A stretch of DNA of 64,000 nucleotides. It comes from Ditylenchus dipsaci (lineage: Eukaryota > Nematoda > Chromadorea > Rhabditida > Anguinidae). Shown here piece by piece: positions 9,920 through 20,854 of this stretch. The notes beneath the pieces were generated by a model. It made no database searches. It saw only the letters and a list, made by a program, of their open reading frames with translations, and was not told where the DNA came from. Position 1 is the first letter of the stretch; each line of letters begins with the position of its first letter. A program made the translations under genes and the position numbers. The DNA lies in NCBI GenBank assembly GCA_004194705.1, contig SADC01000103.1, positions 62,001 through 126,000 on the forward strand, written 5' to 3'.

Positions 9920-12441
9920 TCAATTTTTTTTGCAATAGACCAATGAGACCAACCTGAAAGTGTAAAGGACTAAAGCATGAGTAGCACCAGCTATATTTGG
10001 TAGGTAGGCAAGAACCAAAGATACATGCAAGGTGCTTATTTTACTTAATTGCAGACCGGGCAACATCTGCAGAGCAAACAAGTTGAACACCAGATTAAAG
10101 CACAAAAACATAACAATAAACAAAAGAGATTTGTAAATTTGACGAGTGAAAACATAAGCAGCTAAACTTTTATTGTAACAATATTTTCGTAGTTGATTAT
10201 TTTGCAAAAAAATACCTGAAGTCCGTTTTTTGTAGGCAAACTTGATAATAGCTCCAAGCAGAAGGTAAAGCGTGATTGTTGTTAATTGAATAACAGTTCC
10301 ATTTCTTCCAACAAAAGCACCTAGTTGGGGTTGGTAGCACTCGCCAAGTGTGCACAATACAGGTCTAAATATTATATTTACAAAAAATCATTAGGTATTC
10401 AAAAAAAATTGTTGAACTCATGTGACCGAAACGAGCTTGAATACTTTTATGTAAATAAGAAATTAGGTACCCTGCAGTACCCATTGTCTTGAGTCCTCAA
10501 GGCAAAAAGTCGATATTTAGTCAAAATTTTTTTGAAAATGACATTTTCTATAGCTTTCACAGCCAAAAATTGTCTTATAAGTGCATGTGCACGGGCTGTA
10601 CTTTCTGTTGCCCCGGCCCCAAAAAAATTCAACCTGGGCCGGCGAGTCTTCGATATAGTGAACATATTTTACATAGTCAACGAATTTCACATAGTCACGA
10701 ACTTTTCACAGTTAACATATTTTCCATAGTCAAAGAAATTCTCATAGTCAACAATTTTTTCACAGTTGAAATGTTTTCCATAGTCAACAAATTTCACATA
10801 GTCAATATGTTTTACATAGTTAACGAAATTTGTGGGGTTTTCGGTGGCTAAGCTGTGATCGCTCATATTAAGTCATCTGAATACTACTGACACTAATTCT
10901 AAAACGTTCAATTCACAGCTCGCTATTACTATTATTAGTAATTTTTTTGTATCTCAGACTAAGAAGTGTTGTTAAATGTCTAGGATATTTTTACCGGGAA
11001 TTAACAAAAACTGGAGGGAGCTTTTAGTTTATTGAAGTAAAAAGAACTAGCAATTATTAAAGCAGGTGAAATTGAGAAAAGAAGAAAAGAGTTCCATTGC
11101 ACAAAATATTAAAATTTTGGAAAGATCTACGGGTTTTCACATAATAAAAAACTTACAGATATGGATTAGAAACTACCACTTTGAAACTAGCAAAAGTAAC
11201 ATAAACAGCATAAGAGGAGCATATACCAATCAAGAATGCCGAAAATAGTCTCGGTGTAATCTTTTCGAACTAAAAATCTATGAACATATAATAAGCAAAA
11301 TGAGGCAGTCAAAAAGTACAAAATAGGAAAGGTGATGCTGAGCAATCTGTCTATAGCTATAAACAGCATCGAAGTAGTGGTAAACATAGCTCCGAACATA
11401 GGCAAAGCCTGCATACAGAAGCACTGCCACAGCAGGTAATACTTTTGTACAATAAGTGCCGCGAAGAAGCTTTCCAAAAGGCCTAGTTCATAAAAAGCAT
11501 TTCCTAGAGCATCGGCTGCCAGCATTATGTTACAAGTTCCGTGAAAGTATCTTCAAAAACCATAATTGTTTAAGACAATGAAAATTTTGCAAATCCACTT
11601 TTTGTGGCTTAAAGGGGCATGCCCGTGCGTATCAAAAAGTTAAAACGGGGACCAGCAAATATTTTTGAATGGTTTCATTTTTGACTTGTTTTGCGTCAAA
11701 TCTAATGTGATTGACCTTATATTATTTTTGAAAACTAGGTCGAAACTTTAAAAATTTAGATGAGAACGCGAGTAAAAGTTTTTCAGGAAAACTTTCCGTG
11801 TCGCGCATGGCATGCCCCTTCAAAGTAGTTTTTATTGAAGTGCGACTTCAATAATCTATCGCAAAGCTGTTTCTAAGAATTTCCGACACAATTTTGATCC
11901 CACCTTACAGTCAAGAGTAGTACAGCGGGGTGGTTGTCGGTTCGGTTATCCGATTTTGGTTTTTTTCTAGCTGAAACCCGAGAAATTATCGGTTTCCGGT
12001 AATCGGCTCGGTTCGGCTAACCAAAAGGTTCAATTTTCGGTTATCCGTTTGATTAACATTTTGACAAATAGATTTTTTGTAAATAAACCGTATTCATTAT
12101 ATTTGCTAAACGTCGAAAAAACGACAGGCTACCAAGGCTTATCTTTTTGCTGTTTTAGACGGTACTAGGCCCTGTTCCTAAATGATTACACATTTTTAAC
12201 GTTAGTCATCATCATTTTAATGAGTTTGAGTATGAGGATGAGCATTTTATTAGCAAACACTGGATAAATCATTGGTGCCTTATTGCTTTAAACTAGAATT
12301 TTACAAAATAATGACCTACTTGTGTTTAAAAGTAACATATATTAGAGTGATATTAAACATAATTCCACAACTACCAATAATGGCTCGCACTGCCAAAATC
12401 ATTAGTGTTAACGTTTGTAAGGGCATATTATCAGTATTCAT
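9920..12441 (-). CDS. SRSX-like seven-transmembrane chemoreceptor, three exons
   Basis: A minus-strand rhodopsin-like GPCR of the nematode SRSX type, presumably a chemosensory receptor. Exon 1 (12441-12320) starts MNTDNMPLQTLTLMILAV and holds helix 1 with GIMFNITLIYVTFKHK, ending at a GTAGGT donor. Exon 2 (11550 to about 11190) continues in phase as KYFHGTCNIMLAADALGNAF (helix 2), then helix 3 and the diagnostic MLFIAIDRLLSITFPILY, then helix 4. Exon 3 (10364-9920) holds helices 5-7 and ends with ALVLYTFRLVSLVYCKKN. A T7AG acceptor sits directly before the first ATG, so the messenger may be trans-spliced. The exon 2 to exon 3 junction cannot be placed in frame with GT-AG sites: either an error lies there or a small exon is missed. 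The large first intron holds a hAT-like fragment and a hairpin. The family is inferred from motif layout; the splicing is my reconstruction. Confidence 0.72.
10480..10860. repeat. Composite repeat: GC-rich hAT-end-like block plus CATAGTCAAC tandem array
   Basis: GTGCATGTGCACGGGC and GGGCCGGCG recall the ends of the hAT at 47027. After this come about ten units of the form TTTTACATAGTCAACGAA. A second copy is at 12830-13020. It lies in intron 2 of the SRSX-like gene and shows no ends or target duplication. Confidence 0.6.
11610..11824. repeat. Hairpin repeat with AAAGGGGCATGCC ends
   Basis: Ends are TTAAAGGGGCATGCCCGTGCG and CGCGCATGGCATGCCCCTTCA. Similar GGGCATGC ends occur at 20780, 42575, 54946 and 57885. 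It sits in the first intron of the SRSX-like gene. Confidence 0.65.
11930..12062. repeat. hAT-like end fragment with GGTTCGGTTATCCG words
   Basis: CAGCGGGGTGGTTGTCGGTT is followed by repeated TCGGTTATCCG, CCGGTAATCGG and TCGGCTAACC words. The word clustering matches the other hAT elements here, but no matching second end or target duplication was found. Confidence 0.45.
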
Positions 12442-12829
12442 CTAAAAAAACTTAAAACTTGCAACCTTATAAAATTGAAAATTTATTTTGAATTACAGTT
12501 GACTGTTCTAAAAAGTTTAATTGTGACAGTTTTTTACGCCGGTTTCAGAAATTTTCTGACAGAATTTCAATCTTACCACAATCATTTTTAAAATATAGAA
12601 ACACTTTGTTCTCATTTCCATCCTTCACACAGTTAGTTCACTAATTAAAACTATTATTTTAAGCATTGTGTTTTGGACCTACTATCAAAAGAAAGAATAG
12701 ATGCTCGCGTGGTGTGCTTGATCCGTTCTTTTTACTTAAGGCTCTAATTTGTTAATTTTTTTGAAGCTTACCTCACTAGTTGCAATTCGGAGACATGAAA
12801 TTAGCCGGAAAAAGGGGGCAGTTGTACCT

Positions 12830-13020
12830 GAGCCAAAGCATGTGCACGGGCCATACTTCAGCAACCCGGCCCGCCCAGGTTCGGATCTAGTCGAAACAGT
12901 TTCGCCCGGCCTGCCCAGCCCTCCTTTCATTTATATAGTCAACACATTTTCCATAGTCAACAAACTTTACGGGCTATTCCGGGTCGGCCTGTTTTCTTTT
13001 TTCGGCGGCTTAGCTAATTT
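12830..13020. repeat. Second copy of the 10480 composite repeat
   Basis: GCATGTGCACGGGCC, CCGGCCCGCCC and ATTTATATAGTCAACACATT repeat the arrangement at 10590-10700, ending in a shared CGGCGGCTTAGC. Confidence 0.6.
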
Positions 13021-13098
13021 GATCAAATTCATTTTAGCCGAAAAGAGTGTTTTAGTCGGAAAAAGTATTGTCCTAAGATGGTTATTTGCCAGAAAGTA

Positions 13099-13895
13099 CA
13101 GGGTGGCCTAAAATTTTCCCAAATATTTTTAGCCATTATTTTTTAAAATTCACTGTTTCTTGATTAGTTTTTTTTTATTTTAGAGAAAAGAAAAAAAACT
13201 GAACAAATTTTTAATTCCCGGTTCCCATATTCTTGATCAGCGCTTCTCCGTTCCCTGTCAATGCAGCGGCGAAGATGTTATTCGTAGGTATTCAATGAGT
13301 GGTGAACCATAATTCACGGGATTTCTTTGAATCCCTCCGGATTTTGATAACATGACTATGAATTGGCCAGAGCTCTAGCCTTCTTGGAAATAAAGAAATT
13401 TCTTACCAATTGACACTGTACTTGTTGAAACACCTCCCCCCCCCCTCCCAACATCAAAAAAATTTTTACCTTGGTACCCTTTGTTGTTTTTGTAATTTTT
13501 TATTTATACGAATAGGCTTGTCAAAAGTTGGGCAGCGTATGTAAGAAAAAGCTCGAACAAGAGTTATAAGCATGTTTAAGACAGTCTAAACAGGCGCTAG
13601 TCAACCCTTGCCTAAACCTTATCCTTAATTTTCAGAAAACGATGTGGGGGGGGCGAGGACCAAGGCAGAAAAATTTTGACGTTTGAGGGGGAGGGGGGTC
13701 TCAACAAAAGCAATGCCCACAAATTTACCAAAAATCAAATTTTTAACGAAAAAATTTAATCAAATTATTAAACAAATTTTCTGACTCTACTCTATAGGAT
13801 GAAAAAAAACTTTCCAAAAAAAAAGCAGCAAATTAAAAAGTATGGCCAAAAGAAATACATAGAAATATGTAGTTCGAAATATTTGGACCACCCTG
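13099..13895. mobile_element. Tc1-like non-autonomous element with TA target duplication
   Basis: The left end CAGGGTGGCCTAAAATTTTC and the right end AAATATTTGGACCACCCTG are inverted. TA flanks both ends (13097-13098 and 13896-13897). The interior holds poly-C/poly-G blocks, with the dispersed CTTGG/CCAAGG word beside each. A hAT element has inserted beside the right end, and its duplication contains the last bases of this element. Confidence 0.75.
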
Positions 13896-13899
13896 TAAT

Positions 13900-15220
13900 T
13901 AGAGATGGCGACGGGACGGGATCCCGTACGGGATCCCGTCCCGCCCGCCCGATTTTGGCCCAAAATCCCGTCCCGTTATCCCGCCCGTTTTTTTTTCGAA
14001 AATCCCGGTCCCGTTCCCGTTTTTTGCCTAATCCCGCTAGTCATTTTCAGGAAAATTTTGTCCTAAAAAAAGCAATTTTGAGAGGATTTTTTTGTGAATT
14101 CTCATTTTTGCAGAAATTTTGTGAATTCGATTATTCCTTTTTTTTGCTCTTTTTTCGTTTGCTATGTTTGTGACTTCCTTTATTTTTTCACTCTACTTTT
14201 AAGCAAGTTTACTGGCTTCTAGGCTAAAAATCATTGAGCAATGGATTGCAACCATTTGCAGCCCTGTTTTACTGTTAGCAAATGGCTTGAATTTGGCAAT
14301 TGAATGCGAATGACCATCAAAGTAAAGGGAAATCACCCAAATTGATAAGTACTTAGTTCTATATCTCGTCAACCTCTACACATTTTGTTTACTGCTCAAA
14401 ATGTGATGGCAAATTTTTCAGTCAGAATCAGATAGAAAAGTTATCACACCAAAATTGAATCAGACAATTGGGTAGCTTGCAAAGGTTTGACCCAGCCACA
14501 AAATAGTATGTCGGAAGGGTACGATGGCACCTAATTGGACATTTTGAAACCGCTACTCAAAATTCACTAAAATTTAGCGTTAAATAACCATAACTTTTTC
14601 TTTCTATGCAGTGCCGCAACTTTAACTTTATCGAGGGAGGGGGAGGGGTGGTAATTTGCCTAATTTTGCCTATTTTTTTCGGTCAAGGAGAGTAATTACC
14701 CCTATGACCGCACCTCCCCCTCCCCTAAAATATCCCCTAAAAACCAACCAGAGTTTTGAAACTTTCTGGAAAACAAACCATTTCGAGAAAACAAAAAATT
14801 TCAAAGTAGAAGAAATATTTTATTATTTTTTAGCAACAGGGGTGAACAAGCTGTTTTCATGAAAAAAAAACGACAGGGGGAACCAAAATGTCTTCGCACC
14901 GGCAACTCCAGTAGAACCGGAGTAATCTTAAAATCAGCGAGGCAGAAATTTTAATCTTTATGAACAGAGTCTTAACGCAGTTGAATTATTGTCATTTAAA
15001 TTATTTTGCATCGATGTATGTGAGAAAATTTCAATAAAAAACATCCTTTTGAAGCGCTGGGCCCACTTTTACTGTGAAATTAACGATAAAAGAAAAATCC
15101 CGTTTTTAGGGCGGGATCCCGCCGGGATCCCGTTTTTTCAAACTCAAAATCCCGTTCCCGTTTTTATTTTGGCCGAAAATCCCGTCCCGTTATCCCGCCC
15201 GCCCCCATTCGCCATCTCTA
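13900..15220. mobile_element. Non-autonomous hAT element, perfect 8-bp duplication CCTGTAAT
   Basis: The ends are TAGAGATGGCGA and TCGCCATCTCTA, flanked by CCTGTAAT at 13892-13899 and again at 15221-15228. Subterminal regions are packed with CCCGTCCCG and GGGATCCCG words (13910-14035 and 15105-15205). No transposase is recognisable in the interior; the frames at 13799-14173 and 14989-15294 are products of the repeat. The element is 1321 bp long. Confidence 0.92.
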
Positions 15221-15307
15221 CCTGTAATCTGCAAAGAATGACAAAAACACAATGCCAAGAAAATAATTTTAAATCAAAAGTGCTGCTATATTAAAAAAGG
15301 CTGTACC

Positions 15308-15672
15308 TGAAACACCCGTCAAAATCATTAAATCTCCCATCAAATTTTTAAAAGTTTTTGTTCTCGCTGTATACTTTTCAAATTTTTAATTTTTTTTGCA
15401 TTAGTGAATTCATGAATTTCTAGTTTTTGATAAGCTATCAACTAGCTTGATACAATTTTAAAAGTGGTAGAACAATTCATTTTGAAATAAAAAAGTTGTA
15501 GTTTTGAAAAACTCAATTTTCTCTCCGTCTTTCAAATTGTATCAAGCTAGTTTAATGGCTTATCAAAAACTAGAGATTCAGAGCTACATGCTAATGCAAA
15601 AAAATATACACCGAGAACGAGAACTTTTAAAAATTTGACGGAGATTTAATGATTTTGGCGGGTGTTTTCGAT
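15308..15672. repeat. Foldback element, about 170-bp arms
   Basis: GAAACACCCGTCAAAATCAT pairs with ATGATTTTGGCGGGTGTTTTC, and TATCAACTAGCTTGATACAA pairs with TTGTATCAAGCTAGTTTAAT. A relative with the same CACCC/GGGTG outer design lies at 50215-50560. Confidence 0.85.
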
Positions 15673-15695
15673 TTAAGTCTTAAAAAAATACTGAC

Positions 15696-15926
15696 TACCG
15701 TATTTCCTCTAATAAGCGCGCCGGCGCGCTTATCATTCAAACCCCAAAAATCGGAAAATTGGAATTCGATTTCGAGATTTTGGGTGCTCAACCAAAATCT
15801 AAAAAGTGGAATCGGTAGAGCTCGTGGGAGTTAAAAAAACGTATCAAACAGCTTTGGAATAAAAATTCTCTGAGCTGAGATATAGGCCCTCAAAGTAGGG
15901 GTGCGCTTATTAGAGGAAATACGGTA
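15696..15926. mobile_element. TACCGTA-family MITE, intact copy
   Basis: Runs from TACCGTATTTCCTCT to AGAGGAAATACGGTA. Next to the left end is the palindromic word AATAAGCGCGCCGGCGCGCTTAT, whose half (GCGCTTATT) is repeated beside the right end. The interior (CGGAAAATTGGAATTCGAT, GTAGAGCTCGTGGGAGTTA) is shared with copies at 32398, 35187, 41497 and 51295. Confidence 0.85.
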
Positions 15927-16289
15927 ATCAAAGTAAAAAACTTTATTGCTCTAAAATAAAATAAAAAACAATATACCTTTATTTCTGTGAAATTATCACT
16001 CATTTTATCAAATGTTGAGCAAATTTATTAGTGTAGTAGATTAACGAATGTTTATGCTTTTAAAATGACCATACACACTTTTTTGGGAGAATTGACAAAG
16101 AAATCAGACTAGCCTTTTAGCACCTGCTGCAAAAAACTGCAGGTTAAAAGAAAGAAAGACAAATGAATAATTTAAGACGTAAATGACACATAAAGTAAAT
16201 TTAAAACTGCCTTATGCATTTACATATAACAAGACACCACCACACCTTGCGTCCCTCCTCCGAAGTTTTACTGTCGTATGAAAAAGGGC

Positions 16290-16768
16290 TCTAGGTAAAT
16301 TGAACCTATACAAATTGAACCTATACAAATTGAACCTAGGTAAATTGAACCTATACAAATTGAACCTAGGTAAATTGAACCTATACAAATTGAACCTATA
16401 CAAATTGAACCTAGGTAAATTGAACTGAGGTAAATTGAACCTGAGGTAAATTGAACCTATACAAATTGAACCTATACAAATTGAACCTAGGTAAATTGAA
16501 CCTATACAAATTGAACCTATACAAATTGAACCTATACAAATTGAACCTAGGTAAATTGAACCTGAGGTAAATTGAACCTGAGGTAAATTGAACCTATACA
16601 AATTGAACCTATACAAATTGAACCTAGGTAAATTGAACCTATACAAATTGAACCTATACAAATTGAACCTATACAAATTGAACCTAGGTAAATTGAACCT
16701 GAGGTAAATTGAACCTGAGGTAAATTGAACCTGAGGTAAATTGAACCTGAGGTAAATTGAACCTTAAA
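16290..16768. repeat. Tandem array of AATTGAACCTANACA / AATTGAACCTAGGTA units
   Basis: More than 30 head-to-tail units of about 14 bp alternate between GGTAAATTGAACCT and ATACAAATTGAACCT. The open frames running through it are repeat artefacts. It forms the left end of the element at 16287; a shorter inverted array at 18448-18552 forms the right end. Confidence 0.95.
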
Positions 16769-17099
16769 ATTTGTCTTGAGAAGATTTTTTATCAGAACTA
16801 TTTTTAATTTTTCCGGCGTATAAAACGTAACATCTCGGTGATAGGTAAGCACCAGAAAGGGAGGAATACCACAAGGATATTAGGTCGACCTATAGTATGG
16901 GCTCGACCTAATATCTAAAAGCATTTTTTTTGGTTGCGCTACCCAGGTCTCTCTCATCTAGATAGTGTTACTTGGGTGATAGTTTCGTGGTAGTTTAGTG
17001 GTTGAAGTATATATAGATCGCGAAGTGCTGGCAACTAAGTGTCGGTCATCATTTCTACATATAGTCCCATTCCACTGTTTGGCCAATTGTTGAACTTTC

Positions 17100-17919
17100 T
17101 TTTAGTAGTTCAAAATGGAGATGCTTTTAAGCGAGAAGAAAAAAACCGATAAGTCATTTTGAGGAATATCTATACTGGCGAAAAGAGCAAATAGGAAAGC
17201 AACTTACTGGCACTGCATCTTTTACAAGCTTGGAGTGGATGGAAAAGTGAATAGCAAATTCCCAGGTATTTTTGAAACCTTATGTATATTTTTTGGTTTT
17301 CATGGCATATTCGAATAGGAAGAGCTTCAACTTTCGATGGCATGGTGAAAGTAACGATGTCTCACAATCATTACGCTGAGAAGATCAAGGTGGAACTAAA
17401 TCAAATGCAAGGGGCAGTGCAGAAGAAGGCCAAAGAAATCCTCGGGTCACTGGTCTCTAGTGGTATACATTTTCAGATGATAATATGCATAATAGATTTG
17501 TTCAGGGGGTAAACACTGTTATGGAAAGATTGGTTTATTATGATTCACTCCTCGGGGCTGGCACAGAAAACACTAGCCTACTCAAGTAAAATTTTTGGAA
17601 GCATTTACTTTGACCAACAATAATTTAGGGAGTTCTTGCAAAAATATGCGATCGAGAATGGCTACGAAGCTTTGGAGTCTGCTAACTGGATAGAATTTTG
17701 CCCAAAAGTATGCGTTTTATTTCTCCATTGGTTGACAATTTAAAGTTTACAGTGAATTCCCTGCATAAATTTGATAGTGGAGTTTTTATTTGCCAATACT
17801 CAAAGTGCTTATCTCATGGCGAGCAATTTCACTTCACTGAAGCACAGATGGACGAAATTCGAAAAGAAATGAATAAAGAAATCTTGGGTGGAACGATTGT
17901 CCTTATGTTTGAATGTTAA
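17100..17919 (+). CDS. FLYWCH-type zinc-finger protein, spliced, frame-disrupted
   Basis: Exon 1 (to 17265) ends a FLYWCH-like first half, with EEYLYWRKE and TYWHC in different frames. A 53-nt intron (17266-17318) precedes GRASTFDGMVKVTMSHNH, the His-containing second half of the finger, then a helical stretch IKVELNQMQGAVQKKAKEIL. A probable third exon (17506-17585) encodes GVNTVMERLVYYDSLLGAG. The last part, from 17629, gives EFLQKYAIENGYEALESANW and, in a shifted frame, SPLVDNLKFTVNSLHKFDSG to the stop at 17919. AATAAA follows at about 17930. FLYWCH fingers bind DNA and are common in MULE-derived proteins. The second Cys of the finger seems replaced (KFPG where CPGR is usual). Exon limits are approximate. 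The gene lies inside the element at 16287-18559. At least two frame changes suggest decay or base-call errors. Confidence 0.55.
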
Positions 17920-17957
17920 GAAGTGGTTGAATAAAATTTATTTTTGAAAAAATTAAG

Positions 17958-18068
17958 TAGGGTCGCATTCGGCGATCAGCCGAACCGGTCGGTTAACCGA
18001 AAACCGGGTTTAAAATAACCGGTTTTTTCAAACCAACTGATCCAAAAAGCCGACCAAACGAAACCCTA
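17958..18068. mobile_element. Small hAT-like MITE with CGGTTAACCG words
   Basis: TAGGGTCGCATTCGGCG at the left matches the complement of CCGACCAAACGAAACCCTA at the right. The interior has ACCGGTCGGTTAACCGAAAA words. Flanks AAATTAAG and CATATAAG agree at only five of eight positions, so the target duplication is decayed or absent. Confidence 0.5.
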
Positions 18069-18447
18069 CATATAAGGATTAAAATAATTAGAGAGAGAAA
18101 GTAGTTTGGAAACATAATATAAAAATTTTCCAGGTGGTCATCTTGATTCACCACCTGTACTCGGACAAAGATTGAGTGGACCAAAACAGCTAACAGAACA
18201 GAGGCTTACTGGTCTTATGAAAGTTAGTTTAGGACTGTTATTCCAGAAAAAAATGAGGTTTACCAGCACCACGATTCGAAACTGTGACTTCAGAAATTTA
18301 GTGCGCGGATTTACCACGGGTAAATTTACCGGACGAGGAATTCACCACGGTGGAATATGCTGCCTCCCTTGAAACACTGTGATCTGGCAACCCAACTGGG
18401 AAAAAATCTCATTTAAATAAAAAAAATCCTTTCAAGACAAATTTTGA

Positions 18448-18552
18448 GGTTCAATTTACCTCAGGTTCAATTACCTCAGGTTCAATTTGTATAGGTTCAA
18501 TTTACCTCAGGTTCAATTTACCTCAGGTTCATTTACCTAGGTTCAATTTACC
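18448..18552. repeat. Inverted short array of TTCAATTTACCTCAGG units
   Basis: About eight units in the reverse orientation of the array at 16290-16768. It forms the right end of the candidate MULE. Confidence 0.9.
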
Positions 18553-18784
18553 GCCGCCCATGAAAAAGTTGAAGCTACTTGAATATACCCACCTCAAAGA
18601 AATTTTTGAAAAAAAGTTTTTAAACACTACAGAAAACCTAAAATCAACTGATAGGCTCAAAAAAATTTATTTTGACTTACGAAAACAGTGAGAGTTTTCA
18701 GCATTAGAAATGCATGCGAAAATGCCTTGCTCATCGAAAAGATACCCACAGAAAAAGGACTTAAAGCTACTTGAGTTCGAAAAA

Positions 18785-18865
18785 GTGGCCTCGATGGTCC
18801 AGTGGGTAAGCGTTCGTGTTTTTCGGTTCAAAATGAATGCAGGTTCGATCCTTAAAATCTTTTAA
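18785..18865 (+). repeat. tRNA-like sequence (half of the foldback family)
   Basis: The A-box-like TGGTCCAGTGGGTAAGCG and B-box-like GCAGGTTCGATCC are separated by TTTTTCGGTTCAAAAT, as in copies at 23733 and 33923. It has no cloverleaf and no anticodon arm. Confidence 0.6.
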
Positions 18866-19064
18866 TCTTTTAGTCTTCAAAGCATATATTTAAAAATTAG
18901 TTAATGAGAGCCTTTGGTTATATAAAAAACTTTCAAAATGCCGTAAATACTCTAACACTACTACTCTAACCCCAGGGTTTCTATTTTTCAACCGCCTAAA
19001 AAATTGTCATTAAAATGGCTTTAGCTCTGAAATCTTAAAAGGGATCCTGTCCTCTTCTGGGTGG

Positions 19065-19386
19065 ATACAATATTTATTCTAAAAGAACGACCTGTCGTTC
19101 TTTTTTCGACCTCCCGAATTTTTTTTTCGACTTTATACTAGGGTTGTACAATGGGAATATTCCCGGGAATATTCCCGGGAACATTGGGAATATTCCCGGT
19201 TTCCCGTATTTTCCCCTATATTGGAATATTCCGGGTTTTCTATATTTCCGGAAATTTCTACAACTCTACTTTATACTGAAAATGCAATGAAAAGAGGTTT
19301 ACCCCTAGTTTTAACCTTTACCCCTATCGTTCTGTTGAAGACTGTCGTTGACATAGAGACTGTCGTTCTATTTGAATAAATACGGT
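19065..19386. mobile_element. TACCGTA-family MITE interrupted by a hAT MITE
   Basis: The left end ATACAATATTTATTCT and the right end TTGAATAAATACGGTA are inverted. The copy-specific word is AGAACGACC/TGTCGTTCT, repeated as CTGTCGTTCTATTTG beside the right end. The hAT element at 19139-19268 interrupts it. Confidence 0.7.
19139..19268. mobile_element. 130-bp hAT MITE, perfect 8-bp duplication CTTTATAC
   Basis: Starts TAGGGTTGTACAATGGG and ends TTTCTACAACTCTA. The flanking CTTTATAC is present at 19131-19138 and 19269-19276. The body is made of GGGAATATTCCCGGG words. Confidence 0.9.
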
Positions 19387-19785
19387 ATATTATTTCTGTA
19401 GTCAAATGTTTTTAGGTGTGGCTTGTTAAAATTGTTGGATGGAATCTGGTCTGCAGAAGATTTTGCAAAAAAAGTTTTCCGCGAATATCGTTCCGCAAAA
19501 GTTATTTCAGCAAATGTCGTTTCGGAAAAGGTCACACCGCAAATATCGGTCTGTAAATGTCCTGCCGCTAATGTATTCGAAAATCGTGGTCCTTTGAAGT
19601 AGGAGCCAAGGCCTATTAAAGAATCGGGAACAGCTTTTGCATGCCCTTGCCTAATCTTGATTTAAAAATAAGCAGGGGACCAAGGCAAAAAATTGCCCTG
19701 ATTTTTTGATAGGGCCGGAGCCAAACAGCAAAAGCACCATTGCTCATGAAATTTTAATATGTTTAAAAAAAATCCAAAAAAATAT

Positions 19786-20046
19786 TTATTTTAAAAATCC
19801 TTTCACAAACTTTTTTAAAATTATCTGGACAACATTTGGTAGACTCAAATTCAAGTTATCCAAATGCACTTGTAGTAGTTGGTTGTTTGTTTGAGGTGGC
19901 GGAGTCATGGTTGTGCTTGTTGTTGTACTGGCTCTTACGTGTCTATGGTTGTGGTGGTGCACATGGTGATAGTGACTAGACTTAACTACTTCTATAGACA
20001 TACTCATCAAAATGAAAAACACGAAGATAAGTTTATAACCGAGCAT
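19786..20046 (-). CDS. Small secreted His-rich peptide (hypothetical)
   Basis: An 86-residue minus-strand frame from the ATG at 20046. The first 23 residues (MLGYKLIFVFFILMSMSIEV...) look like a signal peptide, so the product is probably secreted. Next comes a His-rich patch, HYHHVHHHNHRHVR, then a Thr/Pro linker (STTTSTTMTPPPQ) and an amphipathic tail ending KKFVKGFLK. The basic amphipathic tail could suit a membrane-active or metal-binding peptide, but that is inference and I recognise no family. A TTTGTCAACAG acceptor lies two bases upstream of the ATG, so a 5' exon or trans-splicing is possible. No neighbour helps define its role. Confidence 0.5.
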   Translation of the reverse strand: MLGYKLIFVFFILMSMSIEVVKSSHYHHVHHHNHRHVRASTTTSTTMTPPPQTNNQLLQVHLDNLNLSLPNVVQIILKKFVKGFLK

Positions 20047-20854
20047 ATCTGTTGACAAAATAAAAAATAGCAGCAGCAAATGAGTAAAAAAGATTCTTTA
20101 TTTCTTTATCTAGATAAAATTCACTTCTTAAGTACCTTAAATTATTCAGTGCACTATTCTCGGCGAAAAACGAAACATGAAAAGAATGCCGTTTTGCCGA
20201 AAAAGTTAATATGATTTTATTCGAAATTTGACCTTTCCAAAAGAAAAATGCTGGCTTTTACGTAATATTAATGCGCAGGTCAGGGTTGTGGAATTTGAAA
20301 ATGTGACCCTACTAGCAATACTCCACTCGAGGATTTCCGATTTCCAAAAAAATGCGCAGACATTTTTTTTCGTTGCTTACATACGATATCCTACCTTTGA
20401 GTTTAGTCTTAAGCCTAAACATCTTGTCCCAAAATGTAGTTACAGCAATTTCGCGAAGGTCAGATTTTGGGAAACGAGGGTGTGGTCAAATGTGGTTATA
20501 AGATTTGTACTTATTCTGAGACCTCAAATCTTACGAAATTGGAATGTACTTATTTATAATATTTCATTCGCTAGTATCATCTGACTTTATTCCGTGATAC
20601 TTACCTGAAAACGAAAAAAAATAGTTATCAGGAGTATATATACTACCGGTTAATTAATCGGTTAATAAGAAAAGGCACTATAAAAAAGTTGCTGAGTCTG
20701 CGAGAAATAGCCCGAACCACTGAAAGAACAGCACAAATGGGTCAACACATATTTTAAAAAGTGTTTTCAATGCTAGCCAATGGGCATGCCTAAGCCTAAA
20801 ACACTGATTGGGGCAGAAAATTTACCAAAAAGGTATCAATCCAATCACATACAA

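Larger units (their letters stand above)
16287..18559. mobile_element. Mutator-like (MULE) candidate carrying a FLYWCH gene
   Basis: A 2273-bp block flanked by the 9-bp direct repeat ATGAAAAAG (16278-16286 and 18560-18568). Its ends are inverted: GG.....GGTAAATTGAACC in both, built from tandem units of about 14 bp. Beside the arrays, TTAAAATTTGTCTTGAGAAG (left) pairs with CTTTCAAGACAAATTTTGA (right). A spliced FLYWCH-type gene lies inside, and a small hAT MITE has inserted downstream of it. A 9-bp duplication and a FLYWCH passenger are known MULE traits, but no MULE transposase is visible, so the class is an inference. Confidence 0.65.

Noticed and set aside
10480..10860. CRISPR-like spaced repeats (ACATAGTCAAC units)
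   Set aside because: Units are contiguous and imperfect, spacers are not unique, and the setting is eukaryotic with spliced genes.
16212..16852. Long minus-strand frames of repeating FNLYR/GSIC residues
   Set aside because: They translate the AATTGAACCT tandem array and change family with frame; no start context or domain.
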